Notes: generated from the sequence alone by a model not told the origin. A DNA stretch of 64,000 nucleotides from Geothrix edaphica (GCF_030268045.1 NZ_BSDC01000001.1:372001-436000), one strand, 5' to 3'. Counted from the first letter of the stretch, positions 1 through 7,808 are shown. Numbers and translations are program-made.

Positions 1-1
1 C

Positions 2-472
2 CACGAGAGTCCCGGGCTGACCGTCAGCTTCCTGGGGGCGCTGCAGGTGCCCGCCACCCGGTTCGCCGGGCAGTTCCGCTCGGACTGGGACTCGAGCGCC
101 GGTCTGGGTTTCCAGTGGCGTCCCGCGGGGAACCTGGTCGTCAACGGGGGGGCGGCCTACCTGCGCCGCGGCCTCAAGGGCGGAGCGGCCCCGAACCCCT
201 TCCTGATCAAGGACCAGATCGCCGGCCACCTGGGCTGGGAGTGGCGCGGGTGGACCCGGGTGCGGCCATTCCTCGTCCTCCTCTACCACGATGCGCTCAC
301 CTCCCAGGGGCCGGGGGCCACCCTGGACAAGCCCTCCGTGATCCACGACGTCGGCGTGCATGTCCGCCTGGGCCCCCGCACCGCCCTGACCTTCAGCTAC
401 ATCAACAACATCACGAACCACGAGAACACCGCGGACATGGGGCTGGCGCTGAGGCTGGCGGTGCGGCCGTAG
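2..472 (+). CDS. C-terminal end of an outer-membrane beta-barrel-like protein (5' end outside window)
   Basis: The reading frame is open from the window edge, so the true start lies upstream and only about 156 residues are visible. Alternating polar/hydrophobic stretches separated by Gly/Asn-rich turns (for example around VVNGGAAYLRRG and LTFSYINNITNH) look like transmembrane beta-strands. The protein ends in a strand of alternating residues (LALRLAVRP), though not with the aromatic last residue that is usual for BAM substrates. I cannot name the family. It is the last gene on the left before the tRNA-Pro integration site, and is therefore taken as core chromosome. Confidence 0.5.
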   Translation, partial: HESPGLTVSFLGALQVPATRFAGQFRSDWDSSAGLGFQWRPAGNLVVNGGAAYLRRGLKGGAAPNPFLIKDQIAGHLGWEWRGWTRVRPFLVLLYHDALTSQGPGATLDKPSVIHDVGVHVRLGPRTALTFSYINNITNHENTADMGLALRLAVRP

Positions 473-480
473 GGCGGAAA

Positions 481-729
481 TCCCACTCGGAGGTTGGCCG
501 TGCTCCATATTTGGGATCGACCCACCAGAGCGGGATTCGAACTGTGTCTGGCTGCGCCAGCCGCCGGTCCCCGCTCCCGACAGTGCACCGCGCTGTCTCC
601 GCGGTCCCACTCGGAGGTTGGCCGTGCTCCGTATTTGGTGCCGACCCACCAGAGCGGGATTCGAACTGCGTCTGGCTGCGCCAGCCGCCGGTCTCGCTTC
701 GGCGTGCCATCAAGGCACGCCTCGGGCGA
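481..729. repeat. Two tandem copies of a ~124-bp element with a tRNA-like TTCGAATCC box
   Basis: Copy 1 starts at 481 and copy 2 at 605; both begin TCCCACTCGGAGGTTGGCC. About the first 92 bases are nearly identical (only a few differences near 507-520 versus 631-644). They include an inverted repeat CTGGC-TGC-GCCAG and, on the minus strand, a T-arm-like CAGTTCGAATCCCGCT. The last ~30 bases of each copy differ but each can fold (GACAG...CTGTC in copy 1, CGTGCC-ATCAA-GGCACG in copy 2). A third TCCCACTCGG start at 730 diverges after 10 bases. No tRNA can be folded from them. They may be extragenic palindromic elements or decayed tRNA pieces. Confidence 0.6.
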
Positions 730-763
730 TCCCACTCGGCCGAAGGCCAAAGGGGGTGGTGAG

Positions 764-837
764 TGCAGGCGCCCGGGCGGCGCCTGCCGAACCGGGCACC
801 CCCGGCCTGAGGTTCGAATCCTCTCGTCCCGAATGGT
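764..837 (+). other. tRNA-like 3' remnant preceded by a perfect hairpin
   Basis: A perfect inverted repeat CAGGCGCC-CGGGC-GGCGCCTG is followed by a T-arm-like AGGTTCGAATCCTCTCGTCCCGA on the plus strand. The last part looks like the T-arm, acceptor strand and discriminator of a tRNA. I find no matching CGGGACG acceptor strand upstream, no encoded CCA and no anticodon arm, so it is not called a functional tRNA. It converges on the tRNA-Pro 3' end across the shared hairpin at 839-882. Confidence 0.35.
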
Positions 838-838
838 C

Positions 839-882
839 AAAACACCAGAAGGGCCCTCTTTCGAGGGCCCCTCTGGTGTTTT
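839..882. terminator. Strong bidirectional hairpin terminator at the left island edge
   Basis: A 20-bp stem with one mismatch (AAAACACCAGAAGGGCCCTC / GAGGGCCCCTCTGGTGTTTT) closes a TTTC loop and is flanked by A4 and T4. It overlaps the left copy of the tRNA-Pro direct repeat by 4 bases. Read on the minus strand, it lies immediately downstream of the duplicated tRNA-Pro 3' end. It was therefore probably the native terminator of that tRNA before the island inserted. Confidence 0.75.
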
Positions 883-906
883 GGTCGGCGCGAGAGGATT
901 CGAACC
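879..906. repeat. Left attachment site (att): 28-bp copy of the tRNA-Pro 3' end
   Basis: The 28 bases starting TTTTGGTCGGCGCG and ending GATTCGAACC are identical to 39291-39318. There they form the CCA end, acceptor strand and T-arm of an intact tRNA-Pro on the minus strand. Beyond the repeat the two copies diverge at once (AATGGATG here, TCCGACCCC in the tRNA). This is the classic duplication left by tyrosine-recombinase integration into a tRNA 3' end, with this copy as the displaced original end. Confidence 0.85.
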
Positions 907-1060
907 AATGGATGACGATCGAACATGCGGCCAGGTGCTGCATGTTAATTGTTGATAATAATATTTTTGTAAAGACTGCGAGATTAAGGCCCCTCCCGTC
1001 AGATGGCGACAAAGTGGGCCGAGTAAGTTGTCTGATATCAATGGGGCTATCCCTTCCTGT
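907..1060. other. AT-rich non-coding end of the island
   Basis: No gene is visible. The segment has a markedly AT-rich patch (about 945-985) in otherwise GC-rich DNA. It also holds a 7-bp inverted repeat AACATGC...GCATGTT at 922-946, just inside the att site. That position would suit a recombinase or directionality-factor arm site, but this is inference only. Confidence 0.3.
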
Positions 1061-1193
1061 GCTGCGATGTGTGCAGCAGAAACTGGGGTCCGGAGGGGAC
1101 CTTCTGCAGCACATCGATGTGTCGGCGGAAGCACGTCGGTGTGCTCCGGGCAGCACACAGATGTGCCATGCGACACATCGCTGTGATGAGGGT
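1061..1193. repeat. Array of ~22-bp palindromic repeats (iteron/operator-like)
   Basis: Four head-to-tail units of 21-22 bp run from 1108 to about 1193. Each has an imperfect palindrome of the type CACATCGATGTG (cores ACATCGATGT, ACGTCGGTGT, ACACAGATGT, ACATCGCTGT) and a less conserved spacer. A fifth related core, GCTGCGATGTGTGCAGC, stands at about 1065-1081. Regular spacing of two helical turns suggests cooperative binding by one dimeric protein. The array ends about 110 bp upstream of the exonuclease gene, whose N-terminus may itself carry an HTH. Confidence 0.65.
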
Positions 1194-1302
1194 AGAACCT
1201 CCTTCTATCCGCAGGCGCGATAGGCACTTCGGCGAAGTGAGAAGCGCGGCGGGGCCGGCTTTGCTGGAGCCGCACCCGTTGGTGCTCACCAGGAGCATGT
1301 CC

Positions 1303-2220
1303 ATGTCTACCCCTTCACTCATCTTGAAAGCAGTTCGGGACGCCGTCATGGAAGAGTGTCACCCGGATACGGGGCTTCCGGGAGCTTCCGTCATCGATCT
1401 CCTCGCCATGGCTGGCCTCACGCTGGAGCAGGCTTCGCACAGGCTTGGGATCTGTAAAGAGGATCTGTACCGTGTCTGTTGGCGAATGTGCTGGGACCCT
1501 CGAGTCATGGCCGAGATCAACGGTCTGATCCGGGGCTTCGGCTTCGACCACACCGTGATCTGGGGACGGAATCCGTCGGCAGCGTTCGATGGTCCGAAGA
1601 CCCCCACTGCCTTCGAGGGTGTGCCTGCGTTCCAGGGGAAGCTTGACCTCAGCCGCCACGGCTTGCTGCTGCTGGCGGACTGCGAAACCAGCGGGCCCGA
1701 CGCCGAGCGCCATCGGGCCGTGGAGGTGGCGCTTCTGAAGGTCGTGGTGGATCGCCGGCCCCAAGGGGGTTCCCGGCTCCTTGGCGCCTTGGACGCCTAT
1801 CAGGGACTCCAGGATCCGGGGCCTCACCCCGTCAACCTCTTCTCGATGAGGGTCCACCGCATCCCCCTGGGGCACCTGCTGGGGCAGGTCCTGGACGAAG
1901 GTGCGCTCGACCGTGTGCTGTCTGGAGTCAGGATCGTGGTCGCGCACAATGCCTCGTTCGACAGGCGCTTTCTCACCAAGGCCATCCCCGCGCTCAAGGG
2001 CATGTTCTGGGCCTGCTCCTACCGCGGCGTGGATTGGCGTGAGTTCGGCTGCCCCATCGCCAACCTGAAGACCCTCTGTAGGCATTTTGGCCTTCCGGTT
2101 CCCGGCCACCGAGCGGCCGGCGACGTGGCAGCCCTGTACCGACTCCTGGAGCACACCATGCCCGACGGCAAAACGGCCCTTCGCCATCTGGCGGAAGGCT
2201 TGGTCTCGCCGGAAGGGTAG
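1303..2220 (+). CDS. HTH-containing DEDDh 3'-5' exonuclease (DnaQ-like)
   Basis: The 305-aa protein has a DnaQ/RNase T-type exonuclease domain in its C-terminal two thirds. Motif I is LADCETSG (Asp and Glu), motif II is VVAHNASFDRRFL (Asp) and motif III is GHRAAGDVAALY (His and Asp). All DEDDh catalytic residues are therefore present. The first ~70 residues include a helix-turn-helix-like run (LTLEQASHRLGICKEDLYRV). The start at 1303 is chosen because AGGAG at 1291-1295 sits 7 nt upstream; the in-frame ATG at 1297 is too close. It is the first gene inside the island, behind the palindrome array. The substrate is unknown; a role in element maintenance or defence is inference. Confidence 0.8.
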   Translation: MSTPSLILKAVRDAVMEECHPDTGLPGASVIDLLAMAGLTLEQASHRLGICKEDLYRVCWRMCWDPRVMAEINGLIRGFGFDHTVIWGRNPSAAFDGPKTPTAFEGVPAFQGKLDLSRHGLLLLADCETSGPDAERHRAVEVALLKVVVDRRPQGGSRLLGALDAYQGLQDPGPHPVNLFSMRVHRIPLGHLLGQVLDEGALDRVLSGVRIVVAHNASFDRRFLTKAIPALKGMFWACSYRGVDWREFGCPIANLKTLCRHFGLPVPGHRAAGDVAALYRLLEHTMPDGKTALRHLAEGLVSPEG

Positions 2221-2300
2221 ACCTGGAGATAAGCGCCCTGATGGAGTGGACACCCTTTGTCCAACCCATTGGCGGAGACTCAGCGATCAGGAGGTAATCA

Positions 2301-2696
2301 ATGATCGCTCGAGTAATCAATGTCCTGGGGGGCGCGCTGTTGGTGGCCAGCATCGGCTGCGCCCCGCCGGCGACGGACCCCAACAAGGGCAACCTCACCC
2401 TGGGTGCGGTCCAGACCCGCCTGGAGAACGGCAAGACCACCAAGGCCCAGGTGTTGGAGTGGTTTGGTTCCCCCAACATCGCCACCAAGGACAGGAACGG
2501 CGAGGTCTGGAACTACACCCGGCAGGGAACGGCTACCGAGGTGAGCTCCAGCCATGTGGGCGCCTGGATGCTCATTGCCTCAGGTGGGAGCAGCACCGGC
2601 TTCAGCCGCAGCGGCAGCTACTCCTTCGATCTCCTCATCCGTTTCGATACCCACGACGTGGTCGTGGACTACAAGGTCCTCCAGACCGCCTTTTAG
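2301..2696 (+). CDS. Small lipoprotein, SmpA/OmlA (BamE)-like fold
   Basis: The 131-aa protein starts with a lipoprotein signal ending at a lipobox (ASIGC, Cys about residue 20), so it should be lipid-anchored after export. The mature part contains the SmpA/OmlA-type signature in which a Lys/Thr-rich helix precedes a GxP turn (TKAQVLEWFGSPN), followed by an NYTRQG strand. A good Shine-Dalgarno (GGAGGT at 2290-2295) fixes the start. It is followed 11 bp later by a second lipoprotein gene and the two are probably cotranscribed. A true BamE role is unlikely, because the gene lies in an accessory island. Confidence 0.65.
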   Translation: MIARVINVLGGALLVASIGCAPPATDPNKGNLTLGAVQTRLENGKTTKAQVLEWFGSPNIATKDRNGEVWNYTRQGTATEVSSSHVGAWMLIASGGSSTGFSRSGSYSFDLLIRFDTHDVVVDYKVLQTAF

Positions 2697-2707
2697 GAGC
2701 CCCACAC

Positions 2708-3229
2708 ATGCGCCGAACTCTACTCATCACCCCGGCCCTCCTCTTCCTCGTGGCTTGTGCGCCGCCCGAGCTGACACCGGACCAGCAGATGGCCCTCCGC
2801 CAGGCCCAGACCCGCTCCTTCGAAGTGCCCTACGGAACGGTGTTCGCGTCCACCATGACCTATCTCCAGGACAACGCCTACCAGATCCGCCAGGCTGCCA
2901 AGGACGCGGGCCTCATCTCCGCCCACAAGGCCAAGGATCTCTCCGGCGCCGAGAAGTTCTGGGGCGCCTTCTTCGCCGGTTACCAGGCCAAGAAGGGCGA
3001 CTCCTACGAAGTCTCCTTCACCTTCGATCCGATCGACGACGCCAACACCAAAGTCCGCGTGAACATCACCCACGGCACCTTCAACATGGCCGGCGCCAAC
3101 ACCGACGTGCAGGCCGTCACCGATCCTGCCCTCTACAAGTCCGTCATGGATGCCCTGGCCCTCGAGGTTCAGCGCAAGCACCTGACCACCCAGATGCGGC
3201 AGGAGAAGGGCGTGGCAACCACTCGATAA
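2708..3229 (+). CDS. Putative lipoprotein of unknown function
   Basis: The 173-aa protein has a short lipoprotein signal with the lipobox LVAC (Cys about residue 17). The mature domain (VPYGTVFASTMTYLQDNAYQI ... GLISAHKAKD) resembles small periplasmic lipoproteins that begin with a helix of the 'variable lipoprotein' type, but I do not recognise a named family with confidence. AGGAG lies just before the start, overlapping the end of the upstream lipoprotein gene, so the two form a pair. No link to the defence genes downstream is evident. Confidence 0.6.
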   Translation: MRRTLLITPALLFLVACAPPELTPDQQMALRQAQTRSFEVPYGTVFASTMTYLQDNAYQIRQAAKDAGLISAHKAKDLSGAEKFWGAFFAGYQAKKGDSYEVSFTFDPIDDANTKVRVNITHGTFNMAGANTDVQAVTDPALYKSVMDALALEVQRKHLTTQMRQEKGVATTR

Positions 3230-3348
3230 GCCGTCGTTCACGGATGGTTGAGTACAGCAACACCACCCTGATGCACTCGATCACTTATTGCGGCGAGGTG
3301 AAAAATAGATTACTTCAAGGTGGTTAGAATCAAACAGGATCCCTACAT

Positions 3349-3765
3349 ATGACTCAGCCACAACCCGGGCAGTTCTTAAAACGTCGCCGCCGATTCGGAC
3401 GGGGAGTCGACCTGCTTCCCCACCACGGGGACCTCAACGGGGTGACCTCCCTCGTGGATGTGACCTACCTCGATCCCTGGGCTCACCCCGAGTCCGTCAA
3501 AGTAATCTGGCACCTGGAGGAGGGGACGGGGGCCGAGGTCATCTCTTCCCTGACCCTCCCCAATCCAATTGAAGGGCGGGCCGACCACCCTGCGGACCTG
3601 GAGGCGATGGTCGATGCATGCCAATGGACCACCCTGGACCGCATGCCCTGCTGGAGCCCAGATCCCCTAGAGCGGGCCCAGCACGCGCCCCATTCGACGT
3701 GGTCCGACAAAGAGGACACCGACCAGATCCGCCAAGGGGTGTGTCGGCATCGGGGTCAGCTATGA
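3349..3765 (+). pseudogene. Remnant of a SNF2-family helicase N-terminus (DISARM DrmD/HepA-like)
   Basis: A 138-aa frame. Residues ~5-95 resemble the N-terminal region that precedes the helicase core in SNF2/HepA-like proteins. There is a PGQFLKRRR start, then a strand-rich segment ending in KVIWHLEEGTGAEVI. After that comes the DHPADLEAMVDACQW helix, which in full proteins is soon followed by the Walker A region. Here no helicase motif follows. The last 40 residues are low-quality sequence, and the neighbouring frame looks equally non-coding. It reads as a decayed stub of a ~1000-residue helicase gene. The stop overlaps the next start (ATGA), so it may still be translated. The family assignment is by memory of the motif pattern, not a search. 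Confidence 0.5.
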
Positions 3766-4331
3766 AAAAGGACAATCGCTGGACTGGGGGCCCCGTCCAT
3801 CTCGTCTTCCCCCCACTCAGCTCCCAAGAGGTGGGACGGTGCGGTGCTTCCTTCGCTTGGCTAGACTTCAACATCGGACATGGTGAAGAGATGTTCCTCG
3901 AAATCTTCGAGGAGCCCGAGTGGGCGGAGCGATACGGTGCCCTCGAGGAGCTGACGGTCGAGGTGACGCCCATGGCGTTGCACACGGATGCGGGCCCCGT
4001 GGGCTTGTTGATGTGGCACCTGCTCCATCAGGGAAGGTCCCTGGTCCACTACGAGCACTTCCTCGATCCCACCGGAGCGGATATCCGCCAGCGCATCGCC
4101 GCCATGGCCGATCAGACCCGCTTCAAGGTGATTCTTCGGGATAACCAGACCGGCGAGGTCACAGGGTTTTGGGAGCTGGACAACACCTTCTCACCGGCCC
4201 TGCTGGCGTTCGTCGAAGGGTGCGTCCGAGCATTTGAAGGGAGTGAGCGAGGCTCCTTGGACGAGCGCATTGCCTTGGTTACGAGTCGCTACACGTCCAA
4301 GGACCTTCTCGGCCTGATCAAGCAACACTGA
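3762..4331 (+). CDS. Unknown protein, 189 aa
   Basis: Start ATG at 3762 overlaps the previous stop by the ATGA arrangement. The protein is mixed alpha/beta, acidic (DFNIGHGEEMFLEIFEEPEW) and has no signal peptide or membrane segment, so it is probably cytoplasmic. I recognise no domain. It is followed 21 bp later by a second unknown gene of similar size. Together with the genes up to 8456 these form a plus-strand cluster directly ahead of the BREX locus. That position makes a defence-related role plausible but unproven. Confidence 0.55.
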   Translation: MKKDNRWTGGPVHLVFPPLSSQEVGRCGASFAWLDFNIGHGEEMFLEIFEEPEWAERYGALEELTVEVTPMALHTDAGPVGLLMWHLLHQGRSLVHYEHFLDPTGADIRQRIAAMADQTRFKVILRDNQTGEVTGFWELDNTFSPALLAFVEGCVRAFEGSERGSLDERIALVTSRYTSKDLLGLIKQH

Positions 4332-4352
4332 ACTAGACGGAGGCAATCCCGG

Positions 4353-4985
4353 ATGTCGATCCAAGTTTCGCTGGTCTACGAAAACGAGCACGGCATCCGT
4401 GGCAGTCTTTCCTACGGATTCCCCCGGAAGGCTCCCGGGGAGTATGCCCTCCAGGTTGGTTACACAGGCTTCTCCGAGCGACAGCCCCCTCAGACCATGT
4501 CAGAGGCTAAGGAACTGGCCCATGCGGGTCACAGCTATTCGCGGAGACTGAATGACGCAGAGTTGCTCGCCCTGAAGGGCGCATTGGTAGGGGAGAAATG
4601 TCCCTACGCCAGGGTGGGGGGCTCCTCCTTCGCCAGAGGGTGCGTGCTCACAGAGGATATGGTGGCCGAGATCGGCGAGCACCTCTTTGCCTTGAAAGAA
4701 GTCGGCTGGGACTGGACCCAGCGCATCGACCCGATTCGGTGGATGGTGCTGAACCGGCTCCAAATGGAATACCAAGGGCGCTTGAGGGAACCCTTCTACA
4801 TAGGGCAGAGCATTCTCATCCGCATCCTCCCCACCCACGACAAGGTCGAGGAGTGCGCCATCGAGGTCTCACCCGAGATCGCGCTGGATCTCGCGCACCA
4901 GCTGACTCTGGCCGCCCATAAGGCACTTCCCGCCCACATTGTGGAGATTGCCAGTGTCCATGAGGTTGAGGAGGAGTTGTCATGA
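4353..4985 (+). CDS. Unknown protein, 210 aa
   Basis: The 210-aa cytoplasmic-looking protein has no recognisable catalytic motif. It is preceded by GGAGG about 8 nt upstream of the ATG. The N-terminus is strand-rich (SIQVSLVYENEHGIRG), the middle carries a WDWTQRIDPIRWMVLNRLQ segment and the C-terminus is helical. It is a probable operon partner of the 189-aa gene upstream. A weak hairpin (5049-5067) lies downstream before the next long gene. Confidence 0.55.
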   Translation: MSIQVSLVYENEHGIRGSLSYGFPRKAPGEYALQVGYTGFSERQPPQTMSEAKELAHAGHSYSRRLNDAELLALKGALVGEKCPYARVGGSSFARGCVLTEDMVAEIGEHLFALKEVGWDWTQRIDPIRWMVLNRLQMEYQGRLREPFYIGQSILIRILPTHDKVEECAIEVSPEIALDLAHQLTLAAHKALPAHIVEIASVHEVEEELS

Positions 4986-5048
4986 GCCAATGGACTCGGG
5001 TTCTCTGGAAATGATGACGAATGAGCGACCCAGGCGCCAACCAGCTTG

Positions 5049-5067
5049 ATTCTCAAGCGCTGAGAAT
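5049..5067 (+). terminator. Possible weak terminator or attenuator
   Basis: A 7-bp inverted repeat ATTCTCA-AGCGC-TGAGAAT is followed by the pyrimidine-rich run TTCTTTCCTCTT. It sits in the 129-bp gap between the 210-aa gene and the 897-aa gene. The stem is AT-rich and the T tract interrupted, so termination would be partial at best. Confidence 0.35.
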
Positions 5068-5114
5068 TTCTTTCCTCTTGCCACGACTACCGATCTCATC
5101 TCTTAGGCCGCCCC

Positions 5115-7808
5115 ATGTCCGCCACACCTCGAATTATTTTGGCACTGCAGGACCCGGAGATTCAGGCGGCCATGAGCCAGGGGGCCTCGAAAGTCCCAAA
5201 GGCGGTCTTGGCTTCAATGCTCAAAACCATCCCTCCCAAAGGGGGAATCCGGCCGCCCAACCCAAACAGGGACACCCCCGAGAAAGTCGTCAGCTTCCTC
5301 ATCAGACGCGAGCATCCGGTGGCGCTCGTATTCTTGTTTCTCGGGCTGCTCTCTTCGCTCCGTTCTGGGGAGTTGGCTGAAAATCGCCGGAAGCTCGTAC
5401 CCAATCTGCCGGAAGCGGACATCCCCGATCCGGTGGGCCAGGAAGCCCTAAAACTAAGTCCCAACCTGCCCTTGTCTGAATCGGTGCTTGCGTCGGTCAG
5501 GGATGATTTGCGCGCTCTTGCCGGGAAGTCCTTTACTGAAGATGAAACGAAAGTCCTCCTGATCCTCGAGCACGCCTGCCCAGAATTGAAAGAGGAAGTG
5601 GAGTCCCTGCTCCCACTGGAACCTGGTTCATCCACCTCTGTGCCAAGGGTCGAGGGCGCTGAGGCCGAACCGCTCCCAGAATCTGAAGAACCGAGTGTCT
5701 CTGATTCTGAAGAATCTGAGACCTCGGCTGTTCCATCCGAGGAATTCTCAGCCCTGGACAAGTTGCTGTTTCGCGCAGCCGTTGACTCTGTGGCTGGCGT
5801 CGACGGCAGCCTTCCTCCCGAGGAAGTGGCAGATCTGGTTGAAGAGCTGATCTACTTGAACACCACTAGGACTAAGTCCTACTTCCATCGCGGGTTCCTG
5901 CATGCGCTCACAGGGCCCAGTTTTGTCCCGACCAGGCAAGAAGAGAATCAGGAGCGCAGAGCTTGGGAATGGGCAGGGAAGATCATTGCCTTGGCGCGCT
6001 ACGATCGCAGGGACGACATCTGCCTCGCGTTTGATGACGCGACGGATCTCGCTCTGCAAATGGCAGAAGGGCGATTCGAGGGGCCTGCCAAGGGTGCCAT
6101 GCCGCATGTGGCCGAATCCTTGCTGCATTCTGGGCGTTTCCAGGATGCCTGCACCATTCTGAAGCCTGAGCTGGTGCGGCTGTGTCCCGGGAAGTTCATT
6201 CCTGGCCTCATCCGGGAAGGACGGCATCTGGTCCGCTCCCGAAGGGTTGAGGAAGCCAAGCGGGTGCTGGGGAAGGGCAGGGAACTCCTCGCCATTGAAG
6301 AGATCGCCGAGGGGTGCCCACCAGAATTGCTATACGAATGCGAGCGACGATGGGGACAGGTGCTCCGCGCGCAAGGAGCATTTCGAGAAGCCCGTTCCCA
6401 TTTCGAGCACCTGCTGCGAGACGGCGGAGCCGTGGCGGAACTTCGGACCGACATGGCGCTTTGCGCGGCCAAGAAAAAATGGCTCGACGATGTTGCGCTG
6501 CCGATCCGGAACCAGGAAGTTGGATCACTCCTTCCACAACTCGAAGCGGCCCTCCCCGATTGCATGGCGGCCATAGAGTCGGGTGGAGTGGCCCCTGGAG
6601 CCGCCTACATGCTTGGGATTGTGAGCCTTCTCCACAGAAATCAGGAAAATGAGGCGCTCCAGCATCTGGAAATGGCCTATGAGATGGCCCTGTCTCGAGA
6701 AGAGGTCTATCCGGATTCTCGATTCTTCAATCAGCTCTGCATGGCCCTGTCCGTGGCCATCTTGCTGGCCATGGACGAGTCGCAATTCGACAAGGCTCAC
6801 GACCTGATCCATCGCGCATTAGATGATGGAAGAATTACGGAGCTCCCCCTTGATCTCTTCAAACGGGCCATCGAGGTGATTCGGGCGAGCTCCCATCCCG
6901 CATGTCTCAGCATTCTTGAAGACTTCGAGCAGCGATGCCCGGAAATCCTGGAAGAGCACCTTCGCAGAAAGGAATTCCTGGAATCGAGTCCCGCCGTCTT
7001 GAAGCTGCTCGAGAAGCGCGCCCAATCCAAGGACCGGACTCCAAATGGTCGCTGGAGGGACCTAGAGGCGCTTTTGTCGGCTCATCTTCGATCGGGAAAT
7101 CAAGTCGAATCCGAAGGCTGCTTGGCCTACATGGAGGAGCTAGCCCTAACCCATGAACGATTGAGTGCGGGATACCTCTCGGTCCTTGAAGATCCCGACC
7201 GGGCAGGGGCGATCCTTGAAGACTTCGAGCGACTCGAAGCCATTCGACTGCTCCACCAGGTAAGGGGTCAACGTCGGTCTGAAGGGCTTGTCTTGGCCCA
7301 GCTGGCGAGGCTGGCCCTGGGCCAAAGTCAGGCTGAACTGGCGACTGAATACCTGGATTTGGCTCGAGCTTGTGGTTTGAACGCGGCCGAACTGGACATG
7401 GAACACCGGTGGGCGAATGAAATCATCGAATCGACCCGCCTAGTCGAGGAGGCTCGGCAACCCCACCCCGTCTCTGTGCTGTTGGTGGGGGGCAATGAGG
7501 TCCAGGAACGCTACGACCATGCCATCAAAGAGCACTTCCGTCGCCAGGATCGGCACCTAACGGTCGAGTTCCTTCATCCAGCCTGGAGTAGCAACTGGAA
7601 TTTCGACCTAGAGGATGTCAAGCGGAGGCTTCCCGGCCATGATGCGCTGGTCGTCATGCGGTTCAACCGCACCCAATTCGGCCGCCATGTCCGTCGCCTG
7701 GCTGGAGAGCACGGCAAGCTTTGGTTCGCCTGCACTGGCCATGGGCGGGACTCCATCATTCGGGCCGTCGATCGAGCCGCGGGATTTCTCCGGTCCAGGG
7801 CGAATTAA
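5115..7808 (+). CDS. Large helical-repeat protein with a C-terminal DUF2325-like domain
   Basis: The 897-aa cytoplasmic protein has an N-terminal helical part. A Ser/Glu-rich acidic linker follows at residues ~180-215. A long alpha-helical repeat region (~230-760) then resembles TPR-type solenoids, with repeated motifs such as EDACTILKPEL and REARSHFEHLL. The last ~100 residues start VSVLLVGGNEVQERYDHAI and contain a DALVVMRFNRTQFGRHVRRLA strand-helix and a GKLWFACTG strand. That matches the Rossmann-like pattern of DUF2325 as I know it. No nuclease or ATPase motif is visible. It lies 15 bp ahead of the 210-aa gene and in the same orientation as BREX. A scaffold or sensor role is inference. 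Confidence 0.6.
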   Translation: MSATPRIILALQDPEIQAAMSQGASKVPKAVLASMLKTIPPKGGIRPPNPNRDTPEKVVSFLIRREHPVALVFLFLGLLSSLRSGELAENRRKLVPNLPEADIPDPVGQEALKLSPNLPLSESVLASVRDDLRALAGKSFTEDETKVLLILEHACPELKEEVESLLPLEPGSSTSVPRVEGAEAEPLPESEEPSVSDSEESETSAVPSEEFSALDKLLFRAAVDSVAGVDGSLPPEEVADLVEELIYLNTTRTKSYFHRGFLHALTGPSFVPTRQEENQERRAWEWAGKIIALARYDRRDDICLAFDDATDLALQMAEGRFEGPAKGAMPHVAESLLHSGRFQDACTILKPELVRLCPGKFIPGLIREGRHLVRSRRVEEAKRVLGKGRELLAIEEIAEGCPPELLYECERRWGQVLRAQGAFREARSHFEHLLRDGGAVAELRTDMALCAAKKKWLDDVALPIRNQEVGSLLPQLEAALPDCMAAIESGGVAPGAAYMLGIVSLLHRNQENEALQHLEMAYEMALSREEVYPDSRFFNQLCMALSVAILLAMDESQFDKAHDLIHRALDDGRITELPLDLFKRAIEVIRASSHPACLSILEDFEQRCPEILEEHLRRKEFLESSPAVLKLLEKRAQSKDRTPNGRWRDLEALLSAHLRSGNQVESEGCLAYMEELALTHERLSAGYLSVLEDPDRAGAILEDFERLEAIRLLHQVRGQRRSEGLVLAQLARLALGQSQAELATEYLDLARACGLNAAELDMEHRWANEIIESTRLVEEARQPHPVSVLLVGGNEVQERYDHAIKEHFRRQDRHLTVEFLHPAWSSNWNFDLEDVKRRLPGHDALVVMRFNRTQFGRHVRRLAGEHGKLWFACTGHGRDSIIRAVDRAAGFLRSRAN

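Noticed and set aside
764-837. Functional tRNA on the plus strand
   Set aside because: Only the T-arm and acceptor 3' strand are recognisable; no matching 5' acceptor strand, D-arm or anticodon arm can be found.
1061-1193. CRISPR array
   Set aside because: Units are only ~22 bp head to tail with palindromic cores and no ~30-bp unique spacers, and no cas genes are in the window.
397-1275. A 292-codon minus-strand frame across the left repeats and terminator
   Set aside because: It runs through the 124-bp repeats, a terminator and the att site, and the product has no domain. Repeats read as coding give repeated peptide text.
2301-2696. Essential BamE of the outer-membrane assembly machine
   Set aside because: Only the general SmpA/OmlA-like fold pattern is seen; the gene lies in an accessory island beside another lipoprotein, so a core BAM role is unlikely.
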